50,797 nt of DNA from Holophagales bacterium UBA5704 (GTDB lineage: Bacteria > Acidobacteriota > Thermoanaerobaculia > Multivoradales > UBA5704), in the NCBI GenBank assembly GCA_002420005.1, contig DIHE01000154.1:1-50797 (forward strand), in the 5' to 3' direction. Position 1 is the stretch's first letter; every line of letters begins with the position of its first letter. The translations under genes and the position numbers were made by a program. The notes below the pieces were generated by a model that was not told the origin of the DNA, ran no database searches, and was given only the letters and a program-made list of their open reading frames with translations. Below, one piece after another: positions 8,844 to 16,474 of this stretch.

Positions 8844-8875
8844 GGAGGGGGTCGGGCGAGATCGGCGGGCTGGCT

Positions 8876-9440
8876 CCGCCCGAGGTCCGAGAGCCTCAGA
8901 CGTCGAGCGGAGTGCTCCGGCTCTCGGGCGGAGAGGCCCCGACGTCGGGCGGAGGGACCCCGGCTCTCGAGCGGAGGAGCCCGGATGTCGGGCGGAGGGA
9001 CCTCCGCCCGCGGACAGAGCGACCCAGACGTCGGGCGGAGAGGCCCGGATCGAGGGCGGGGGTACCCCGGATCGCGGGCGGAGCGGCCCAGACCGCGGGA
9101 GGAGCCTCTCCGCCCGCGGGCGGAGGGACCCCGGCTCTCGGGCGGAGGGACTCGGATCGAGAGCCGGGAGCCTCCGATCGAGAGCCGGGAGACTCCGATC
9201 GAGAGCCGGGAGACTCATACCCAGAGCGCCGAGGCGTGTCCCGAGGGCGGAGCAGCCCGGATCGAGAGCGGATTGCCCCCTCCCGAGAGCGGCGAGGCTC
9301 GGACCTGGAGCCGGCAGGCTCGAACCCAGGGCGGAGAGGCTCGGATCGAGAGCCGGGAGCCTCGGACCTGGAGCCGGGATCCGCGGACCTGGAGCCGGGA
9401 GCCGCCTCCCGCGGGCGGGGTGGACCAGACCGCGGGCGCA
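8876..9440 (+). repeat. Degenerate 21-22 bp tandem minisatellite
   Basis: About 26 units of a G/C-rich motif, best seen as ATCGAGAGCCGGGAG[AC]CTC in the right half (for example 9155-9215) and as GTCGGGCGGAGGGACCCC-like units in the left half. The period is 21 bp in most units, with occasional 22. Because 21 is a multiple of three, several frames stay open over the block, which creates long but repetitive ORFs on both strands. I regard it as non-coding. It separates queE from the leader-distal end of the CRISPR array. Confidence 0.8.
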
Positions 9441-9644
9441 CCGGCCCCGCCACGACAAGTGGCCACCAAGAAAGGTGCCAGCCGTTCCGCAGGCACCTTC
9501 CCCCCAACCGCTTCTCGAACCGGCCTTCTCGAATCGGCAGGCACCTTTTCCGCAGCATCTGTCTCCCTTCGGAGCCCAGAATGTCACGGCGTGGCCGCCT
9601 TCACCTCGGAACGGTGGCCGCCTTCGCGTCGGAATGGGTGGCCG
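9441..9644. other. Intergenic DNA between minisatellite and CRISPR array
   Basis: No credible gene. It holds a hairpin with 8-bp stems (AAGGTGCC at 9472-9479 with GGCACCTT at 9492-9499), a partial and a full copy of the CTCGAAnCGG sequence, and two GGTGGCCGcCTTCgCnTCGGAA-like half repeats around 9600-9645. Confidence 0.5.
9514..9546 (+). repeat. Direct repeat, copy 2, flanking the minisatellite
   Basis: Second copy of the 31-33 bp sequence described at 8813-8843; 9527-9546 is identical to 8824-8843. Confidence 0.75.
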
Positions 9645-9676
9645 GATTCGCTCGGAATCCCCAGCGCGGGGGCGAC
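9645..9676 (-). repeat. Degenerate terminal CRISPR repeat
   Basis: The right part, CCCCAGCGCGGGGGCGAC, matches the array repeat with one change and one missing G; the left part has decayed. It is followed by a spacer-sized gap of 35 nt (9677-9711) before the first intact repeat. It lies at the leader-distal end, where old repeats decay. Confidence 0.7.
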
Positions 9677-9711
9677 GACGCCCTGATCAATCAACAGCTC
9701 TGGTATTTCCC

Positions 9712-10594
9712 GTTTCAATCCACGCCCCCGCGCGGGGGGCGACGCAGGCGCGACTGAGGCGGGCGGAGGCGGCCACCGAGTTTCAATCCACGCCCCCGCG
9801 CGGGGGGCGACGCGGAGCAAGGGCCACCTCGTCGCCGCCAGCAGGTTTCAATCCACGCCCCCGCGCGGGGGGCGACCTTCTCCTTCAGGCGCTCCCGCGG
9901 ATCGTCCTGTTTCAATCCACGCCCCCGCGCGGGGGGCGACCGCCGCGGCAAGGGAGCTGCGGCGTCAATCGGAGTTTCAATCCACGCCCCCGCGCGGGGG
10001 GCGACCCAAGCGTTGACGAGGAGCCCGTCCGCGTCGTTGTTTCAATCCACGCCCCCGCGCGGGGGGCGACTTCCGGCCCTCTCTCAGCTCGCCGCCGACG
10101 CGCAGGTTTCAATCCACGCCCCCGCGCGGGGGGCGACGACTATGGCCTTGATACTCGACATGCGCTGGAAGTTTCAATCCACGCCCCCGCGCGGGGGGCG
10201 ACGCCATTGCGACTGGACCGATTACAAAGTACGAGTTGTTTCAATCCACGCCCCCGCGCGGGGGGCGACCCGGATGCGCCCCGCCCGGCCCCGGCTCCAC
10301 GAGTTTCAATCCACGCCCCCGCGCGGGGGGCGACCGACATGGTCCCCTTGGCGACCGAGTCCTGGAGGTTTCAATCCACGCCCCCGCGCGGGGGGCGACG
10401 CGACCCTGTGCAGGTCATGCACAGCGGGGTCTTGTTTCAATCCACGCCCCCGCGCGGGGGGCGACAGCGCGTCAAGGTCGGCGCCGGCGCGGTCGCGGTT
10501 TCAATCCACGCCCCCGCGCGGGGGGCGACGTCAAGGCTTGCCGCGCGAGTTGAGGTCGCGGAGTTTCAATCCACGCCCCCGCGCGGGGGGCGAC
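9712..10594 (-). CRISPR. Type I-C CRISPR array, 14 repeats and 13 spacers
   Basis: Fourteen identical 32-nt repeats start at 9712, 9780, 9845, 9909, 9974, 10039, 10106, 10171, 10238, 10303, 10368, 10434, 10498 and 10563. The thirteen spacers are 32-36 nt long and all differ. Read on the minus strand each repeat begins GTCGCCCCC, forms a CGCCCCC/GGGGGCG hairpin and ends GTGGATTGAAAC, the usual I-C form whose last 8 nt (ATTGAAAC) become the crRNA 5' tag. The cas operon runs toward the array on the same strand, so transcription goes from 10594 down to 9712 and the newest spacer is next to 10563. No spacer matched other parts of this window by eye. Targets need a database search. Confidence 0.98.
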
Positions 10595-10606
10595 CGCGAC
10601 TCTCCA

Positions 10607-10612
10607 AGTCTA
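10607..10612 (-). promoter_or_regulatory. Candidate -10 box of the CRISPR array promoter
   Basis: TAGACT on the minus strand lies 12 nt before the first repeat, placing transcription start just inside the leader edge. It is the same -10 variant seen before other genes here. The -35 is weak. Confidence 0.4.
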
Positions 10613-10728
10613 TTCGACTCAGTGGCTTTCTGCACCTGTGGCGCGAACCCCTCGGCCAGACGGGGCTGCCATCGCGAGGAGCTGCAGGCGCCGCAAGCCT
10701 CGGGCCTTTCAGATCAGGGGCTTACAGG

Positions 10729-10776
10729 CTCCGCGAACCTCCAGAGGGAGACTCTGGGCGCTTCCGGTTCGCGGAG
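10729..10776. other. Nested inverted repeat in the CRISPR leader
   Basis: Outer perfect 11-bp arms CTCCGCGAACC (10729-10739) and GGTTCGCGGAG (10766-10776) enclose an inner stem CCAGAG/CTCTGG (10741-10746, 10752-10757). It could end the cas transcript, or be a protein site for spacer integration. Confidence 0.6.
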
Positions 10777-10781
10777 AGATC

Positions 10782-10811
10782 CCTCTCCCGGGAACGGCTC
10801 GGCGGGAGAGG
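10782..10811. other. Second inverted repeat in the CRISPR leader
   Basis: Nine-bp arms CCTCTCCCG (10782-10790) and CGGGAGAGG (10803-10811), only 5 nt from the nested repeat. Together they give a strongly folded block midway in the leader. Confidence 0.5.
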
Positions 10812-10947
10812 TTCCGGGGGGAGGCGCTCAGGCGGAGGCGCGTTTGAGGGCGATCTTCCCGGCGTGATCCAGGGCCGGGCCGCCGGCGGTGTTGAGGACC
10901 CAGGCGAGGGCTCCGGGCCGCCTCCAACTCTACGGCTGCCCGGCGCC

Positions 10948-11238
10948 TCACACAACCAGCGGCTCATCGAGCTCCGGCACGGACTTCGCGCCGTAGTGCT
11001 CGATCTTCCCCTTCCACTTGGCACCGAGATGATAGGCGCGCAGGCTGTCCTCGTTCTCGTCGATGATCTGGAGCAGCCGCAGGCGGAGCTGGGTCCACTG
11101 CGTAGGGTCGACGACGCACTCGAAGACCGAGTTCTGGACCCGTTGGCCGAAGTCGAGGCAGGTCTTGGCCACGCGGCGAAGACGGCGGCGGCCCTCGGCG
11201 GTGGTGGTGGCGACGTCGTAGCTGACGAGAACCATCAT
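10948..11238 (-). CDS. cas2: CRISPR-associated protein Cas2 (type I-C)
   Basis: A 96-aa Cas2. It begins MMVLVSYDVATT, with the conserved Asp at the end of the first strand of the ferredoxin fold, and has the VQNSVFECVVD segment typical of the family. It forms the centre of the Cas1-Cas2 integrase that adds spacers. It lies 12 nt after cas1 and is the last gene before the leader; I-C Cas2 proteins are normally 95-97 aa. Confidence 0.95.
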   Translation of the reverse strand: MMVLVSYDVATTTAEGRRRLRRVAKTCLDFGQRVQNSVFECVVDPTQWTQLRLRLLQIIDENEDSLRAYHLGAKWKGKIEHYGAKSVPELDEPLVV

Positions 11239-11250
11239 CGGCGCGTGTCC

Positions 11251-12282
11251 TCACTTCCAGAAGAACGGGGGATAGCCATCCAGGTCGCCCCGCAGGTGAC
11301 GGGCGAGCAAGGTGGCCTGGAGGTGTGGCAGGAGGCCCACGGCCACCTTCTCTCCGAGAAACGGATGGACGATCTCCTCCTGCTTCCTCTTCTGATAGGC
11401 GACGAGGACGGTCTTGCGACCCTCGGCGCTCATCACGACGCCGCCGGAGTCCTGCGTTTCGAAGTCCGCCGGGCGGATCTGTTGCAGGTTGATCAACGAG
11501 AGGGCGAGGCGGTCGGCGAAAAAAGCGCGCAGCTCTTCCATGAGGTCGAGAGCGAGGCTCGGCCGGCCGGGCCGGTCGCGGTGCAGGAAGCCGGCGGCGG
11601 GATCGAGGCCCACGGTTTCCAGGGCCGCTTCGACGTCATGGCACAGCAGGGTGTAGAGAAAGCTGAGCAGAGCGTTCAGATTGTCGAGAGGGGGCCGGCG
11701 GCTGCGCTCGCGGAAGAAGAAGGCGTCTTTCTGTTGGGTGACGAGAGGGTCGAAGGCTTCGAAGTAGGCGCGGGCGGCGGCGCCTTCGAGCCCGCGCACG
11801 CCGTCGAGAGGGACACCGTCGACCAGGCCGGCGAGATGTTGGGCGAGGGCGGCGGCGGCCTGGCGCAGGGTCTCGCCGCCGGCCGCGTCCGGCCGGTCCC
11901 GCAGGGCCCGCAGGAGGACGGTGCGGCTGTTGGCGATCTTGGCGGCGACCACACACCGGGCGAGGACGGCGGAGGCGGTTGGGTCCTCGGTGCGGCGGTA
12001 CTGTGCACGGCGCAGGAGGATGTTGCCCGAGACGGGGCCTTCGACTCGGCAAAGAAAGCGTCCGTTCTCGGAAAGGAAGGTGACGCCGACGCCGCGCTCC
12101 CCGCAGAAGCCGAGGAGAAAAGGGCTGGCCGCGACCTGGCCGAAGCAGACGATGCTGCCGAGCAGGTGGATCGGCACGTGGAGCTTGGTCTCCTTTTCGA
12201 CGCGGACCACGACCGCCTCGCCTTCCTTGGCGAGATAGGCGCCCTGGGTGGTGACGTAGAGGGTGTTCTGGAGTCGTTTCAT
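11251..12282 (-). CDS. cas1: CRISPR-associated endonuclease Cas1 (type I-C)
   Basis: A 343-aa spacer integrase, the normal length for I-C. The start MKRLQNTLYVTTQGAYL is the family N-terminus; an upstream in-frame ATG at 12381 lies inside cas4 and is rejected. The metal-binding residues are visible: Glu166 in GLEGAAARAYFEAF, His234 in GFLHRDRPGRPSLALDLMEE, and Asp246 with Glu249/250. With Cas2 it inserts spacers at the leader end, and with Cas4 it selects PAM-bearing prespacers. cas4 ends 8 nt upstream. Confidence 0.97.
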   Translation of the reverse strand: MKRLQNTLYVTTQGAYLAKEGEAVVVRVEKETKLHVPIHLLGSIVCFGQVAASPFLLGFCGERGVGVTFLSENGRFLCRVEGPVSGNILLRRAQYRRTEDPTASAVLARCVVAAKIANSRTVLLRALRDRPDAAGGETLRQAAAALAQHLAGLVDGVPLDGVRGLEGAAARAYFEAFDPLVTQQKDAFFFRERSRRPPLDNLNALLSFLYTLLCHDVEAALETVGLDPAAGFLHRDRPGRPSLALDLMEELRAFFADRLALSLINLQQIRPADFETQDSGGVVMSAEGRKTVLVAYQKRKQEEIVHPFLGEKVAVGLLPHLQATLLARHLRGDLDGYPPFFWK

Positions 12283-12289
12283 CGGGGTG

Positions 12290-12934
12290 TCACTCCGCGT
12301 CCGGCGCCAGGGCCGCGCGCAGGGCGCGGTCGAAATAGTGCCGCGCCGAGGTGGCCGGCGCGGCGGGAAGGCAGATTTCAAGGAGCGAGCATTGATCGCA
12401 TTTCGGCGCGCGGGCGGCGATGGGTGTAAGGCCGGCGGCGATCAGCCGGTGGAGCCGCGCAGCGGAGTCTTCGGTAAGCCGGCGCAGCTCGGCGTCGAAC
12501 GGCACGTCGAGGCGCCGGCGGGTCTGGCCGTAGAACAGGGCACCCGCCGGCACCGGCTCTCCGAGCATCTCCTCCAGACAGAGCGCCTGTGCACAGAGCT
12601 GGACCTCATCGGCGCGGTGGCTCTTCGGCCGGCCGCGCTTGTATTCGACCGGAAACGCCTGCCAGCCCTCCCCCACCGGCCGGCGATGAAACTCGACGAC
12701 GTCGGCGCGACCGGACAGGCCGAGGCGCAGACTGCGCAGCGGCAAAGCCCGGGCGATCCGCAGATCGCCCCGGGACTCCTGCACACCGCTGTCCGCCTTC
12801 TCATGAAGATGGGTGCCCTCGACGGTCAACGGATTGTCCGCCCACACCTGCTCCAGATGAATGAGCGCACATTGCCGCTCACAGAACAGCAGGTGTTGCA
12901 ACGCCGAGAGCGGGAGGAGGTCGGACTCGTCCAT
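12290..12934 (-). CDS. cas4: CRISPR-associated exonuclease Cas4
   Basis: A 214-aa Cas4 of the RecB-like nuclease fold. Cys18 (LLFCERQC) and the late cluster KCDQCSLLEIC supply the iron-sulfur ligands; between them are GRADVVEFH and PVEYKRGRPK, the Asp and Glu-x-Lys of the PD-(D/E)xK site. It trims prespacers and helps to set PAM and orientation during adaptation. Its ATG shares one base with the stop of cas7 (TGATG), so translation is coupled. Confidence 0.95.
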   Translation of the reverse strand: MDESDLLPLSALQHLLFCERQCALIHLEQVWADNPLTVEGTHLHEKADSGVQESRGDLRIARALPLRSLRLGLSGRADVVEFHRRPVGEGWQAFPVEYKRGRPKSHRADEVQLCAQALCLEEMLGEPVPAGALFYGQTRRRLDVPFDAELRRLTEDSAARLHRLIAAGLTPIAARAPKCDQCSLLEICLPAAPATSARHYFDRALRAALAPDAE

Positions 12935-13857
12935 CAGACCTTCTCGTGCAAGGTCACTCCCCGCGGCAGGTCCTCGCGATCGATCGTGAAGGCATAGTCG
13001 CCGAACGCGCGGGCCGGCCGGGATTCATCGATCCGCCGGGCGGCGATGCGAGAGAAGAGGGCATGGGAGGGAGCATTGCCCAGCGGGCTTTCGTGCTCGA
13101 AGACGAGAAGCCGCCGGGTTGCCATCTCGCCGCGGGTTGCGGAGCGGTCGAGCTCGAACATGCCGCCGAGCGCCTCCCAGACCAACTCCAAGTCAGCAGC
13201 CGAGAAGCCGGTGTCGGCGGCGAGATGGGGCGAGACGAAGCCATGGGCACGATACAGGGCATAGGGGACGATGTCCTTGCGGCCCATGGTACCGACGACC
13301 TGGCCGCTCTTTTCGATCTGGGCGTCGGCTTCGCGCTGGGTGGCGACCGCCTTGCGGGTGATCGACTGTTCGAGGGATACGATCGGGTCGATCGAGCGCG
13401 AGAAGGTGATCTGCACGGGGCCTCGCACTTGACCGCAATTGATGTCGAGCGTGAGAACCGCGCCGAACGCCCGGATGTCGAAATACGTCTGGCACATCCA
13501 GGCGCGCGCCTTCTCGACGTTGGAGACGCGCGTCTCCTTCGCTTTCTCTTCGATCTTCAGGCCCTGGGCCTCGTAGGCCTGGCGGTGGAGGTGCTCCAGG
13601 ATGCCGTGCTGCTTGACATAGATGTCATAGCCCGGCAGGGGCGCGGCGGCGGCGAGATCGGCTTTTGCCAGCGCGACGTAGTTGCGGATCTTGCGCTTGA
13701 GTGAGACGTCGCTGACCAGGCCGTGCCCGGTCTCGGAATCGATGCGTGGCGCGTTGCCGGCGTCGGGATCGCCGTTCGGATTGCCGTTGATCACGTCGAA
13801 GAAAAGAACGAAGTCGTAGCGGCGGGCGACGACAGGGCTACCGTTGGGTGCAGTCAT
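12934..13857 (-). CDS. cas7: CRISPR-associated protein Cas7 (Csd2, type I-C backbone)
   Basis: A 307-aa Csd2-type Cas7. The start MTAPNGSPVVARRYDF was chosen because AGGAGA stands upstream; a TTG at 13893 would overlap cas8c. The N-terminus has YDFVLFFDVINGNPNGDPDAGNAPRID, split here by family convention, a hallmark of Csd2, and later ITFSRSIDPIVSLEQSITRKAVAT, also strongly conserved. Six to seven copies form the helical backbone of the I-C Cascade along the crRNA. It follows cas8c by 32 nt. Confidence 0.97.
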   Translation of the reverse strand: MTAPNGSPVVARRYDFVLFFDVINGNPNGDPDAGNAPRIDSETGHGLVSDVSLKRKIRNYVALAKADLAAAAPLPGYDIYVKQHGILEHLHRQAYEAQGLKIEEKAKETRVSNVEKARAWMCQTYFDIRAFGAVLTLDINCGQVRGPVQITFSRSIDPIVSLEQSITRKAVATQREADAQIEKSGQVVGTMGRKDIVPYALYRAHGFVSPHLAADTGFSAADLELVWEALGGMFELDRSATRGEMATRRLLVFEHESPLGNAPSHALFSRIAARRIDESRPARAFGDYAFTIDREDLPRGVTLHEKV

Positions 13858-13889
13858 GGGAGGTTTCTCCTGATGTTCCGACAAGTCGG

Positions 13890-15761
13890 TCAAAGATCGG
13901 CGGGGCTCGCCGCAGACTCCTGCTCTTGACGATTCCGGTCCCTTTCTTCCCGGGTTTGGAAGAAGGAGTGCCGCTGGTGGTGATAGCCGAGGACGAAGAG
14001 CCCTTGCTCTTCGAGGGTGAGATAGGCTGGGAACGTCGCGAGCGCGGTCAGGACCTCGTCAGCCTGCCGCTCCAGGAACGAGGCGCGGCGCGCCGCGTCT
14101 TCGCGGTCCTTGGCCTTGCGGGCGTGGTGCCGGAAGCCTTTCAAAAGGCGGGGAAACACGACGCTGGGCGTAGCCGACGCGGAGCCGAAAAAGCGATCGA
14201 CCACCGAGGCGCCGACTTCGCCGAGGGCGGTTTCCTGCATGCGTTCGAGGATGGCCAGGAGGCGGCCGAGCCGGTAACCGGGGTTCAGGTTGTTCGGATC
14301 CATGGTTGCGGTGATCTCCGGATAGGTGGAAATGGCCAGGCCGGCCCGGCGGCGCCGGTTGAGGACGGCTTTGATCAAGGCGGCGCGAGCATCGCGGCGT
14401 TCGAGGTCGCCCCAGGTGGAGCGGCCGATTTCGGCACGGGTCCTCTCCAACGCACGTTGGAGGACGCCTAAGGGATATGGCGTGCCGCCGAGGCCGGCAT
14501 GGACGATCTGGCCGGCAAGATCGGCCGGGACGCCTTTTTCGTCGCCGCGGACGGCGAGGGATCGTAAGAGAACGCGCAGCGGCAGGGCGGGAGGAAGCTC
14601 CCGGTCTTTGGGAGGCGGTGTGTTGCGGGCGATGGCGAGGTCGGAGAAATGCCGGGCCAGGTTCTCGGAGACGCGGCCGATCGTCTCTTCGAACCAGTCG
14701 CGCACAATGGCGCGGCCCTGGGAGCCGGACAGGGTCATCGCATGGAACGGTGAAGGATCCTCGATCTCCACCGCGACACCGCGCCAGATGGATTGGTACA
14801 GGCCGCGCACCTCCTCCGGATTGGCGTCGAAAAGGGCCGCGAGCGCGGCGACAAGGCCGTCGCCCTTGTCCGACGAGGTCCAATAACAGACCGTGGTGTC
14901 GGCGCTCAGGCGCAGATGCCGGGACGGCAGAGTCTGCCCCGGCTCGCTCGGGTTGGGGAACGCGGGATGCAACAGCCGGTTGAGCGCCGTGGCGCAGGCC
15001 TCGGCCGCCTCGCGCGAGATCGGCACATTGTCATTGCCCGACCAGCCGTACGATTCGAAGGCACCGGCGTTGAACGAGACGAGAGCCACACCGCTGCTGG
15101 CACCTCCGGGCACGTTCTTGATCCCCGGCATCTTGTCCATCGGCACGGCCAGCCGCTCCGAGATGAGGCACAGCCGGCGCTCCAGGTCCGGGGCTTCGAG
15201 CCGGGCGCGGAGAGAGCGCCAATAGGCCTGGACCAGTGGCCGGGAGGTGACCAGCCGGTCGCCTTCCCACGGATCGACGAAGCCGAAGAGATCGTTCGCT
15301 GCGCACCCTTCGGGGAGCACCACGACCTGCTCGCCGGCGGCGATGCGCCCCAGGAGGGCACAGACGGCACGTACGCCGTCGTCACCGGTGGCGGCGAGAC
15401 ACTCCTCGGCCCGCTCCTGGAAGAGGGCGAACCGGGCCGCCAGCTTGACTGCAGGCCGCTGTTTCGCCGGGTCGGGCTCGGGGTCGAGGCCAAGGGCGTA
15501 CTCGGCTTTGTCAAACAGGAAGAAGGCACGATCTCCACTCGTCCGGCCCGGCTCGCGGGGCACTGGGAAGCTCTTGGCGCGAGGCCGGATCTTCTTGCCT
15601 TTGCCGTCCTCACCTTCAGGAGCGGTATGGGTGCCGTGAATCCCGAGCAGCTCGCCGGCCGGCCCGACGGCGACCAACCAGGCCAGCGGCTTCCACTCGA
15701 AATCAGGGTCCTCCATCAACCGCTCCTGGTGAGCCAACCGGTAGAGCGATTGGAGGATCAT
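13890..15761 (-). CDS. cas8c: CRISPR-associated protein Cas8c (Csd1), large subunit
   Basis: A 623-aa Csd1-type large subunit, the usual size. It starts MILQSLYRLAHQERLMEDPDF and contains GIKNVPGGASSGVALVSFNAGAFESYGWSGN-type sequence around residues 205-240, the most conserved Csd1 block. Cas8c recognises the 5'-TTC PAM and recruits Cas3. Its mRNA is known in other I-C systems to give also a small Cas11c from an internal start near the 3' end; an internal start was not singled out here. Its ATG overlaps the cas5c stop (ATGA). Confidence 0.96.
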   Translation of the reverse strand: MILQSLYRLAHQERLMEDPDFEWKPLAWLVAVGPAGELLGIHGTHTAPEGEDGKGKKIRPRAKSFPVPREPGRTSGDRAFFLFDKAEYALGLDPEPDPAKQRPAVKLAARFALFQERAEECLAATGDDGVRAVCALLGRIAAGEQVVVLPEGCAANDLFGFVDPWEGDRLVTSRPLVQAYWRSLRARLEAPDLERRLCLISERLAVPMDKMPGIKNVPGGASSGVALVSFNAGAFESYGWSGNDNVPISREAAEACATALNRLLHPAFPNPSEPGQTLPSRHLRLSADTTVCYWTSSDKGDGLVAALAALFDANPEEVRGLYQSIWRGVAVEIEDPSPFHAMTLSGSQGRAIVRDWFEETIGRVSENLARHFSDLAIARNTPPPKDRELPPALPLRVLLRSLAVRGDEKGVPADLAGQIVHAGLGGTPYPLGVLQRALERTRAEIGRSTWGDLERRDARAALIKAVLNRRRRAGLAISTYPEITATMDPNNLNPGYRLGRLLAILERMQETALGEVGASVVDRFFGSASATPSVVFPRLLKGFRHHARKAKDREDAARRASFLERQADEVLTALATFPAYLTLEEQGLFVLGYHHQRHSFFQTREERDRNRQEQESAASPADL

Positions 15762-16435
15762 GCCGACACCTCGGCCGGAGCCAGGGCCAGAGGCTCACCG
15801 GGGACCTCCAGCACGCCATGATCGAGCCGGGCGGTAAAGAAGAGAGGCCGGTTGCGCCGGGGGCTGTATTCGATGTCCCAGAGCATCAAGCCGAGGTCGC
15901 GGCTGTCGTCGACCGGTTCCGGCCGCTCCGGGGCAGGGTGAATCTCGGCGGCAAATTCGCGGCAGCCGAGATACGGCTGGTGGAAGCATTGTCCTCGCTC
16001 GACTCGTCGCTCGAACATGTCGACGAACTTGGCGACATTGTCACCGGGGCCGGCCCGGTCGGTCAGCTCGAAGCGGGCGTCCACGAGATAGTCCACGTCG
16101 CGCAGGGCGAGGGTGTTGCGTTGCGCTCGGTCGTCGTCGGCAAAATAGGGCGCTACGGGCCCGCCGTCGCGGACGACCGCCAGCGGGGGCGCCGCGGCCC
16201 GGGTGCTCACCTCGTTGCGGCGAAAGGCGACGAAGCGGATCGGCTTGAGGACGTGGATACGCTCGATCCTCCAGGTGATCGCCGGCTTCCACAGGACGGC
16301 CTCCAGCAGGCCGCGGGCTGCCGATGGTGTGAGCACCGGATAGGAGACCCGCTCCACCTTCAGCTCGGGCCGGGTGAAACAAGCGAACGGGCCACAGGCC
16401 CGCAGACGCAGAGTCGGACTTCGGGATGCTGCCAT
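15758..16435 (-). CDS. cas5c: CRISPR-associated protein Cas5c (Cas5d), crRNA-processing RAMP
   Basis: A 225-aa Cas5c. The ATG at 16435 follows GGGAGG by 6 nt; a more distant ATG at 16474 has no site. In I-C systems Cas5c replaces Cas6: it cuts the repeat hairpin and holds the crRNA 5' tag. The conserved SYPVLTPSAARGLLEAVLW block contains Tyr32, equivalent to a catalytic Tyr of studied homologues, and QCFHQPYLGCREF is intact. The usual Lys-His pair before the MFxRR motif reads Lys137-Phe138 here, so the catalytic His may be missing. It ends overlapping cas8c and starts 39 nt after cas3. Confidence 0.95.
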   Translation of the reverse strand: MAASRSPTLRLRACGPFACFTRPELKVERVSYPVLTPSAARGLLEAVLWKPAITWRIERIHVLKPIRFVAFRRNEVSTRAAAPPLAVVRDGGPVAPYFADDDRAQRNTLALRDVDYLVDARFELTDRAGPGDNVAKFVDMFERRVERGQCFHQPYLGCREFAAEIHPAPERPEPVDDSRDLGLMLWDIEYSPRRNRPLFFTARLDHGVLEVPGEPLALAPAEVSA

Positions 16436-16474
16436 GCAAATCCTCCCGGAAAAAGCGAACGGGACGATGGACAC

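Larger units (their letters stand above)
10595..10947 (-). promoter_or_regulatory. CRISPR leader
   Basis: The 353 nt between the cas2 stop and the first repeat hold no credible gene. They should include the array promoter and the integration signals read by Cas1-Cas2. The part nearest the array (10595-10640) is the only AT-leaning stretch. Two strong inverted repeats are described separately. Confidence 0.75.

Noticed and set aside
8757..9587. N-terminal extension of QueE through the minisatellite
   Set aside because: The extension is low-complexity repeat. QueE proteins begin at YLVNEIFYSLQGEG, and a -10 box lies directly before the GTG at 8756.
9475..12429. A long plus-strand open frame running through the CRISPR array and cas2/cas1
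   Set aside because: It translates the repeats (FNPRPRAGGD, VSIHAPARGAT) and the reverse of cas genes. It is an artefact of GC-rich repeats.
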